The notes below the pieces were generated by a model that did no database searches, was not told the DNA's origin, and saw only the letters and a program-made list of their open reading frames with translations. Made by a program: the position numbers and the translations under genes. 16,513 bases of DNA from DATBDE01 sp036270095 (GTDB lineage Bacteria > Actinomycetota > Thermoleophilia > Solirubrobacterales > Solirubrobacteraceae): NCBI GenBank assembly GCA_036270095.1, contig DATBDE010000108.1, positions 1-16,513 of the forward strand. Reading direction: 5' to 3'. This document shows positions 11,737-16,513 of this stretch, in pieces; the first letter of the stretch is position 1, and each line of letters begins with the position of its first letter.

Positions 11737-12917
11737 TCCCCCCGGGCTCGGGCCGCCTTCAGGGCGGCGGCCAGCTCCTCGTCGCGCGTGGCCACCTCGC
11801 CGTCGAGCTTGGCCGCCAGCGCCGCCCGCAGGCCGCGGCCGATGGCCGGGCCGGGCGGGATGCCGGCCGCCCGCAGGTCGTTGCCGTCGATCTCGAGCAC
11901 GACGTGGCGCAGTTCGTCGAGCCAACGGCGCGCGGCCTCCGGGTCCCCGAGCGGTCCCGCCAGCGCGAGCGCCTCGGGCGACGTCCGCTTCACCGCGTCC
12001 GCGATCTCGGACGGCACGCGCGCCGACTGCAGCGCCTCGGCCAGGGCGGGCGCGTCGCGCACCGCTGCCACCACGCGGTCGCGCTCGGCCGCCGGGAAGC
12101 GCCAGTCGTCCATCGCCGCGCGCAGGGCGTCGGCGTCGGCCTCCAGGGCGGCTGAGGCCAGCAGCACGGTGGGGACGTCGACCAGCGCCCGGGCCTGGGC
12201 GGCGAGCTCGGGACGCCAGCGCAGCGGCGGGCGCAGCGCGCCCAGCACGCCGAGCTGGTCGGCCAGCCCGAGCGCGGCGCCGGCGGCGGGCTCGTCGAGC
12301 AGCAGGCGCAGCTCGGACCCGATGCGGCTGCCGGTGACGGTGTCCAGCGCCCCGGCGGCGACCGCATCGCGGGCGAGGGCCATGGTGCGCACATCGACGC
12401 CGAAGTTCAGCCGCGCCGCGTAGCGGACCAGGCGCAGTAGCCGCGTGGGGTCGTCGATGAAGGACGCGTCGTGCAGGACCCGCAGGCGCCCCGCCTCGAG
12501 GTCCTCGCGCGCGTCGGGCGCCGCGCGGGTCTCTCCGGCCAGGTTGGCGGCGATCGCGTTGACGGTGAAGTCGCGCCGCAGGAGGTCCTCGTCGAGCGGG
12601 GCGGGCTCGACCTCGGGCAGCGCGCCCGGGCGCGGGTAGCGCTCGCGCCGGGCCGTGGCCAGGTCGTAGGCGTGCTCGCCGGCGTTCACGCGCGCGGCCA
12701 GGAACGGGTCGTGGATGGTGGCCTTGCCCCCCAGCCGCGCGGCCAGCGCCTGGGCTACCGGCCGCGCGTCGCCCTCGACCACGAGGTCGAGGTCGCGCGC
12801 AGGCGGGCGCTCGAGCAGGAGGTCGCGCACGGCGCCTCCCACCAGCCACACGCCGTCGAGCCCTTCCAGCACCGCGGCGGCGGGCAACGCCCGGATCTGA
12901 TCGATCAACTCTGCCAT
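11733..12917 (-). CDS. Class II tRNA nucleotidyltransferase / poly(A) polymerase family protein
   Basis: The enzyme adds CCA, part of CCA, or A residues to RNA 3' ends. The head domain has LVGGAVRDLLL at 25-35, the catalytic DLDLVVEGDA at 42-51 (Asp42, Asp44) and a probable third carboxylate at YDLATAR (Asp85). RRDFTVNAIAANLAG follows at 114-128, and the RNA-binding neck motif DDPTRLLRLVRYAARL at 155-170. The remaining ~220 residues are Ala/Arg/Leu-rich helices. I find no HD phosphohydrolase motif, although many actinobacterial CCA enzymes carry a C-terminal HD domain. CCA-adding, CC-adding, A-adding and poly(A) polymerase activity cannot be separated by eye. ATG 12917 is the natural start (394 aa). 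The stop overlaps that of the convergent permease by 4 nt. Confidence 0.92.
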   Translation of the reverse strand: MAELIDQIRALPAAAVLEGLDGVWLVGGAVRDLLLERPPARDLDLVVEGDARPVAQALAARLGGKATIHDPFLAARVNAGEHAYDLATARRERYPRPGALPEVEPAPLDEDLLRRDFTVNAIAANLAGETRAAPDAREDLEAGRLRVLHDASFIDDPTRLLRLVRYAARLNFGVDVRTMALARDAVAAGALDTVTGSRIGSELRLLLDEPAAGAALGLADQLGVLGALRPPLRWRPELAAQARALVDVPTVLLASAALEADADALRAAMDDWRFPAAERDRVVAAVRDAPALAEALQSARVPSEIADAVKRTSPEALALAGPLGDPEAARRWLDELRHVVLEIDGNDLRAAGIPPGPAIGRGLRAALAAKLDGEVATRDEELAAALKAARARGD

Positions 12918-12930
12918 CGGGGGTGGCTTC

Positions 12931-12936
12931 TACCAT
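12931..12936 (+). promoter_or_regulatory. Candidate -10 box for the beta-propeller gene (TACCAT)
   Basis: TACCAT lies 11 nt before the TTG start, followed by CGGGGA, which could also act as a weak ribosome-binding site. The context CTACCATCGGGGAC closely resembles CTACCGTTGGGGAT in front of the DUF2510 gene, which supports a shared promoter type. No -35 is evident in the 30-nt divergent gap. Confidence 0.35.
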
Positions 12937-12947
12937 CGGGGACCGCT

Positions 12948-14333
12948 TTGAGCACGCCGCCGTCCTTCTTTCGCCGTCGGCGGCGCCTTTTGATCGCCCT
13001 CGGCGCTGCCGCGCTTGTCCTCGTCCTGGTCGCCCTCGGCGCCTATCTCTACGTGCACGGGCACGCGCCCGGCGAGGTCCACAACTCCACCGTCGAGTTC
13101 CAGAACGAGAAGCCCGAGGCGCCGCCCAAGGAGCAGCGCGGCGGCGCCTTCGTCTGGCCGGACTACGGCTACACCAAGGACCGCCGCCGCTACCTGCCCG
13201 CCTCGGCCGACCTGCGCCCGCCGTTCCGGACGCTGTGGGCGACGTCGACAAGCGACCTGGTCGAGTTCCCGCCGGTCATGTCCGGGCGGCGGCTGTTCAT
13301 CCTCAAGAACAACGGCACCCTGGTCGCGCTGGGCGCCAACAACGGCCGCCGGGTGTGGCAGCGCAAGGTCGGCGCGCAGGCGGCGGCGTCGCCGTCGGTG
13401 GCCAACGGGGTCGTCTACGCGGTCGTGCTCAAGCGCCTGCACCGGGTGCCGGCGGGCCGCGTGGCCGCCTACACGCAGCGCCGCGGGCGCGTGCTGTGGT
13501 CGCGGCCGCTGCGCTCGCGCAGCGAGTCCTCGCCCGTGTTCGCGGACGGCATGCTCTTCTTCGGCTCCGAGGACGGCACCGTGTACGGGCTGGACGCCCG
13601 CAACGGCCACGTGCGCTGGACCTACAGGGCGCCGGGCGCCGTCAAGAGCGGCCTGGCCCTCAACGACGGCATCCTCTACTTCGGCGACTACTCCGGGCAC
13701 GTGCAGGCGATCCGGGCCTCCAACGGGCACAAGGTGTGGTCGGCCAAGACCAGCGGCGCGAAGTTCGGGTTCTCCTCGGGCCAGTTCTACTCCACCCCCG
13801 CGGTGGCCTTCGGCCGCGTCTACCTCGGCAACACCGACGGGTTCGTGTACTCGTTCGCGACCACGAACGGCAAGCTCGCGTGGTCGAAGAAAACGAGCAA
13901 CTACGTGTACGCCTCGCCCGCCGTGGCCGACATCCCCCACTTCGGCCCGACGGTGTACATCGGCTCCTACGACGGCACCTTCTACGCGCTCGAGGCCCGC
14001 TCGGGGAAGGTGAAGTGGCAGCGCAAGGCCGGCGGGCGCATCTCGGGCTCGGCCACCATCGTCGGCAACATCGTCTACTTCGCAAACCTGGCCGCGCGCA
14101 CCACGATCGGCCTGGCCGTGCGCTCGGGCGCGCCCGTCTTCAAGTTCCCCCACGGAGGCTTCAACCCGGTTATCTCGGACGGTCACCGGCTCTACCTGAC
14201 CGGCTACTCGAGCCTCTACGGCCTGATTCCGAAGACCGCCGAGCAGCGCGCCGCGGCCCGCCGAAGGGTCCGTGAGCAGCACAAACGCGAGCGGTTACGA
14301 AGGCGCCAGCAACGACAGCGCCGACACCATTAG
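12948..14333 (+). CDS. Membrane-anchored PQQ-binding-like (BamB-like) beta-propeller protein with a polybasic C-terminus
   Basis: The start is TTG at 12948 (461 aa). Residues 9-13 are five arginines, followed by a hydrophobic segment at 14-36, so the protein is probably an N-terminal signal anchor with the rest outside. After a linker, residues from about 95 to 430 form repeated PQQ-type blades, recognisable as G-x-x-x-A/G-L-x-x-x-x-G-x-x-x-W units: GTLVALGANNGRRVWQRKVG, GTVYGLDARNGHVRWTYRAP, GHVQAIRASNGHKVWSAKTS, GFVYSFATTNGKLAWSKKTS and GTFYALEARSGKVKWQRKAG, plus two degenerate ones. No catalytic dehydrogenase motif is seen, so a scaffold or binding role is likelier. The last ~33 residues are dominated by R, K, Q and H and use rare codons including TTA (14295-14297), CGA and AGG. 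Confidence 0.9.
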   Translation: MSTPPSFFRRRRRLLIALGAAALVLVLVALGAYLYVHGHAPGEVHNSTVEFQNEKPEAPPKEQRGGAFVWPDYGYTKDRRRYLPASADLRPPFRTLWATSTSDLVEFPPVMSGRRLFILKNNGTLVALGANNGRRVWQRKVGAQAAASPSVANGVVYAVVLKRLHRVPAGRVAAYTQRRGRVLWSRPLRSRSESSPVFADGMLFFGSEDGTVYGLDARNGHVRWTYRAPGAVKSGLALNDGILYFGDYSGHVQAIRASNGHKVWSAKTSGAKFGFSSGQFYSTPAVAFGRVYLGNTDGFVYSFATTNGKLAWSKKTSNYVYASPAVADIPHFGPTVYIGSYDGTFYALEARSGKVKWQRKAGGRISGSATIVGNIVYFANLAARTTIGLAVRSGAPVFKFPHGGFNPVISDGHRLYLTGYSSLYGLIPKTAEQRAAARRRVREQHKRERLRRRQQRQRRHH

Positions 14334-14336
14334 GAT
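14331..14336 (+). promoter_or_regulatory. Candidate -10 box for greA (TAGGAT)
   Basis: TAGGAT begins at the TAG stop of the beta-propeller gene and lies 10 nt before the preferred greA GTG at 14347. As at pyrH, a stop codon doubles as the first half of a TANNNT box. It is weak evidence alone and is listed because the arrangement recurs. Confidence 0.3.
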
Positions 14337-14346
14337 GCCGCCCCGC

Positions 14347-14814
14347 GTGAGCGACGAAACGCCGATGAGTCAGCGAGGACTGACCGAGCTCGAGGCCGAG
14401 CTAGAGCGCCTCAAGACGGTCGACCGACCCCGTATCGCCGACGAGATCCGCACCGCCCGCGACTTCGGCGACCTCAAGGAGAACGCGGAGTACCACGAGG
14501 CCAAGCGGGCCCAGGCCCACCTCGAGACCCGCATCGCCCGGCTGACCGAACAGCTGCGCGGCGCGGTGGTGGTCGACGCGCCCAGCGACGCGTCGGTGGT
14601 GGCGTTCGGGTCGACGGTGTCGGTGCGCGACGAGACGTCGGGCCGCGAGGCGACCTACACCATCGTCGGCCCGACCGAGGCCAATGCGGCCGGCGGCGCG
14701 CTGTCCTCGTCCTCCCCGGTCGCCCGCGCCCTGCTCGGCGCGCGGCCGGGGCAGACGGTCACCGTGACGGCCCCCAAGGGCTCGCGCCAGATGACCGTCC
14801 TACGCATAACCTGA
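14347..14814 (+). CDS. greA: Transcription elongation factor GreA
   Basis: GreA enters the secondary channel of RNA polymerase and stimulates cleavage of backtracked transcripts. The N-terminal coiled coil holds the key tip motif DFGDLKENAEYHEAKRAQ, whose acidic residues coordinate the catalytic Mg2+. The C-terminal FKBP-like domain follows, ending with ALSSSSPVARALLGARPGQTVTV. I choose GTG 14347 (155 aa), which lines up with the E. coli start and gives the usual 155-160 aa length. ATG 14335 would add four residues, overlapping only the candidate -10 box. It follows the beta-propeller gene by 13 nt. Its stop codon lies inside the closing stem of structured element B. Confidence 0.95.
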   Translation: MSDETPMSQRGLTELEAELERLKTVDRPRIADEIRTARDFGDLKENAEYHEAKRAQAHLETRIARLTEQLRGAVVVDAPSDASVVAFGSTVSVRDETSGREATYTIVGPTEANAAGGALSSSSPVARALLGARPGQTVTVTAPKGSRQMTVLRIT

Positions 14815-14912
14815 GCCATAGCTCGACGTCCCTGCCAAGGACGCAGGAGTGGGACAGTGCAACGCACGGCCCACTCCCGAGGACGCAGGCAGGGGTGCCG
14901 AGAATGGCTCAG
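14811..14912. ncRNA. Structured intergenic element B (second copy of the element at 6801-6901)
   Basis: This 102-nt element exactly fills the gap between the convergent greA and hisF stops. Its ends pair as 14810-14819/14904-14913 (10 bp), then 14822-14825/14899-14902, then 14830-14836/14888-14894 (7 bp). The loops are AAGGACGCA (14837-14845) and GAGGACGCA (14879-14887). Inside them GGAGTGGG (14846-14853) pairs perfectly with CCCACTCC (14870-14877), and the apex GTGCAACGCAC (14857-14867) is identical to element A. Total length differs from A by one base (an extra C at 14878). Stem sequences are unrelated to those of A while pairing is kept. It could serve as a bidirectional terminator, but a plain terminator does not need fixed loop sequences. 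Confidence 0.6.
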
Positions 14913-15667
14913 GGACGGGTCGGGACGCCGGCGGCAGCCAAGTGCTGCTTGACGTCGTCGACCGTATACCGGCCATAGTGGAAGATCGACGCGCACAGCA
15001 CCGCGTCCGCGCCGGCGCGCAGGGCCTGCACCAGGTGGTCGAGCTCGCCGGCGCCTCCGGACGCGATCACCGGTACGCCGGTGGCGTCCGCCACCGCCGC
15101 GGTCAGCCCGAGGTCGTAGCCGGCGTTGGTGCCGTCGCGGTCCATGCTCGTGAGCAGGATCTCCCCCGCGCCGCGCTCGGTGCCCTCGCGCGCCCACTCC
15201 ACCGCGTCGCGGCCGGTGGGCGTGCGGCCGCCGGCCACGAACACCTTCCAGCGGTCGCCCGCGGGGCGCGCCTTGGCGTCGATGGCCAGCACCACGCACT
15301 GGGCGCCGAAGACCTCGGCCAGCTCGTCGAGCAGCTCGGGGCGCTTGACCGCGGCCGAGTTGACCGAGACCTTGTCCGCTCCGGCGTCGAGCACGGCCTG
15401 CGCGTCGGCCACCGAGCGGATCCCGCCGCCGATCGTGAACGGCACGAACACGTTGTCGGCCGTGCGCCGGGCCAGGTCGACCAGGGTGTCGCGACGCTCG
15501 TGGGTGGCGGTGATGTCGAGGAAGACGAGCTCGTCGGCGCCGGCGGCGTCGTAGCGCTCGGCCAGCTCGACCGGATCACCCGCGTCGCGGATGTCGACGA
15601 AGTTCGTGCCCTTGACCACGCGGCCGGCGTCGACGTCGAGGCAGGGGATCACGCGCTGGTAGTGCAC
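14909..15667 (-). CDS. hisF: Imidazole glycerol phosphate synthase subunit HisF (cyclase)
   Basis: HisF is the TIM-barrel cyclase subunit that, with the glutaminase HisH, makes imidazole glycerol phosphate and AICAR in histidine synthesis. The two catalytic aspartates are in place: Asp11 in VIPCLDVDAGRVVKG (6-20) and Asp130 in VVLAIDAKA (125-133). Phosphate-binding motifs FTIGGGIRSV (77-86) and VIASGGAGELDHL (200-212) and the loop SMDRDGTNAGYDL (174-186) are intact. The length of 252 aa is normal. The start is GTG 15667 with TACCGT 7 nt upstream, so it appears leaderless. No other his gene is in the window; its neighbours are greA and a DUF2510 gene. The stop lies inside the closing stem of element B. 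Confidence 0.97.
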   Translation of the reverse strand: MHYQRVIPCLDVDAGRVVKGTNFVDIRDAGDPVELAERYDAAGADELVFLDITATHERRDTLVDLARRTADNVFVPFTIGGGIRSVADAQAVLDAGADKVSVNSAAVKRPELLDELAEVFGAQCVVLAIDAKARPAGDRWKVFVAGGRTPTGRDAVEWAREGTERGAGEILLTSMDRDGTNAGYDLGLTAAVADATGVPVIASGGAGELDHLVQALRAGADAVLCASIFHYGRYTVDDVKQHLAAAGVPTRP

Positions 15668-15674
15668 GCACTAC

Positions 15675-15700
15675 ACGGTAGACCGGGCAACGCCTACCGT
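15675..15700. promoter_or_regulatory. Divergent hisF / DUF2510 promoter pair: inverted repeat ACGGTAG-N12-CTACCGT
   Basis: The 41-nt gap holds a perfect 7-bp inverted repeat, 15675-15681 and 15694-15700. Each arm reads outward as TACCGT, a TANNNT -10 box: minus-strand 15680-15675, 7 nt before the hisF GTG, and plus-strand 15695-15700, 8 nt before the GTG at 15709. A -35 for either gene would lie on or next to the other's -10, so the promoters should compete. Confidence 0.45.
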
Positions 15701-15708
15701 TGGGGATC

Positions 15709-16482
15709 GTGAGCGAGGCGCTCCCGCCCGGCTGGTACGAGGATCCCTGGCACGCACCGGGGGTGCGCTGGTGGGACGGCGAGCGCTGGACCACCCACAC
15801 CGCGGTGCCGGTCGGGTTGGCGGCGCCCGCACCGCCGCCGCGCCCGTGGCCGCCGGTGGCCCCGCCGGCGTCGTCGCGGCGGCCGCCGTGGTGGGTGTGG
15901 ACGCTGGCCGCGCTGGGCGTGCTCGTGCCGCTGGGCGCCTTCGCCGCCATCATCGTCGCCGCCCGCAACTCGACCACCGACATCAGCTACACGCCGCCGC
16001 CGATCACGACGCAGGCGCCGATCACCCCGCCCACCACCGGCTACCAGCCGCCCCACAGCCTGCGGGCAGGCCCGGCCGCGCCGGGCGAGCCGCTGCGCCT
16101 CTCGACCCGCAACGGCGAGATCCGCGTCTCCGTGCTCGAGGTCGTGGACCCGGTCGGGCGCGGCAGCTACTACCGCGGGCCGCGCGCGGGCACGCGCTGG
16201 GTGGGCGTGCGGCTGCGGATCGCCAACGTCGGCGGTACGACCTACAACGACGACCCGGCCAACGACACGCGCCTGGTCGCCGGCGACCGCACCCTGCAGG
16301 CCGACAGCGCCCTGCTGACGACGTGCGACGTGTTCCCGGTGCAGATCACCCTGGCCCCGGGCGGCTCGCGCGAGGGCTGCGTGATCTTCGAGGTCCCGCG
16401 CGGGTCGAGCCCACGCCAGCTCCGCTTCGCCTCCGACAGCTACTTCGGGCCCGAGCTGGGGACGTTCATCCTCGGTCGCTGA
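15709..16482 (+). CDS. DUF2510 domain membrane protein with DUF4352-like C-terminal domain
   Basis: Residues 5-31 form a DUF2510 module (LPPGWYEDPWHAPGVRWWDGERWTTH), a short W-rich motif common at the cytoplasmic N-terminus of actinobacterial membrane proteins. A Pro/Ala linker leads to one membrane segment at about 61-85. A Thr/Pro-rich stalk (88-120) carries the outer domain (125-257), whose strands (GEIRVSVLEVVDP, TRWVGVRLRIANVGG and a closing LAPGGSREGCVIFEVP) resemble the DUF4352/immunoglobulin-like domains of secreted actinobacterial proteins. Cys206 and Cys224 could form a disulfide. The start is GTG 15709 (257 aa), with TTG 15700 as an alternative that would overlap the -10 box. The function is unknown; the topology suggests an envelope sensor or binding protein. 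Confidence 0.88.
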   Translation: MSEALPPGWYEDPWHAPGVRWWDGERWTTHTAVPVGLAAPAPPPRPWPPVAPPASSRRPPWWVWTLAALGVLVPLGAFAAIIVAARNSTTDISYTPPPITTQAPITPPTTGYQPPHSLRAGPAAPGEPLRLSTRNGEIRVSVLEVVDPVGRGSYYRGPRAGTRWVGVRLRIANVGGTTYNDDPANDTRLVAGDRTLQADSALLTTCDVFPVQITLAPGGSREGCVIFEVPRGSSPRQLRFASDSYFGPELGTFILGR

Positions 16483-16486
16483 AACC

Positions 16487-16513
16487 GGGGGGGGGGTCAA
16501 GTCTTTCTTTGCC
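16487..16513. other. G10 homopolymer and AT-richer tail at the window edge
   Basis: Four bases after the DUF2510 gene stop there is an uninterrupted run of ten G, then TCAAGTCTTTCTTTGCC, much less GC-rich than the rest of the window. The segment beginning GGGGTCAAGTCT reminds me of sequences flanking IS200-like/REP-associated transposase genes in various bacteria, but the window ends before this can be tested. It may mark a repeat or element boundary, or an assembly edge. Confidence 0.3.

Noticed and set aside
14837..14888. CRISPR-like short repeats (AGGACGCAG repeated about 40 nt apart)
   Set aside because: There are only two units per locus, they are 9-10 nt long, and the intervening sequence is palindromic and conserved in the second locus, unlike spacers.

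Overview
The window is very GC-rich DNA with G/C-loaded third codon positions, frequent GTG/TTG starts and TANNNT-type -10 boxes. Gene content (SepF, a DrrAB-type exporter, a DUF2510 protein, a short ~200-residue EF-Ts) points to an actinobacterium. A deep lineage such as Thermoleophilia/Solirubrobacterales is my best guess; this is inferred from gene content and layout, not from a search. No tRNA, rRNA, CRISPR array or complete insertion sequence is visible.

Layout. (1) 1-4061, minus strand: the translation/nucleotide cluster rpsB-tsf-pyrH-(79-aa small gene)-frr-uppS, then the first codons of a further gene cut by the window edge. Most junctions are ATGA, GTGA or TGATG overlaps. (2) 4062-4361: the only sizeable gap, holding the rpsB leader, a candidate promoter and hairpins behind rluD. 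(3) 4362-9940, minus strand: the division/envelope cluster, in transcription order lipocalin-like gene, pgeF, yggS, sepF, proC-like, yggT, lspA, rluD. It resembles the tail of the actinobacterial dcw region, but ftsZ is not upstream of pgeF and no divIVA lies between yggT and lspA. (4) 9968-11736, plus strand: a two-gene DrrA/DrrB-like ABC exporter, meeting a class II tRNA nucleotidyltransferase/poly(A) polymerase-like gene (minus) tail to tail at a shared CTAG. (5) 12948-16482: a membrane-anchored PQQ-type beta-propeller protein and greA (plus), hisF (minus), and a DUF2510/DUF4352-like membrane protein (plus). The last 27 bases hold a run of ten G and a less GC-rich tail.

The most interesting signal is a pair of 101/102-nt intergenic elements, A (6801-6901) and B (14811-14912). 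They share almost no stem sequence but have the same fold: a long closing helix with CTGAG/CTCAG ends, an internal loop carrying AAGGACGCAG on one side and GAGGACGCAG on the other, and an apical hairpin with GTGCAACGCAC. Compensatory stem changes around fixed loop sequences are the hallmark of a structured RNA (or a structured single-stranded DNA element). The termini contain the stop codons of sepF, greA and hisF. I do not recognise the motif as a known family.

A second pattern is leaderless-type promoters. A TANNNT box lies exactly 7 nt before the start codons of frr, pyrH, proC and hisF, 8 nt before the DUF2510 gene, and 10-11 nt before others. Several genes inside apparently continuous operons could therefore start their own transcripts.
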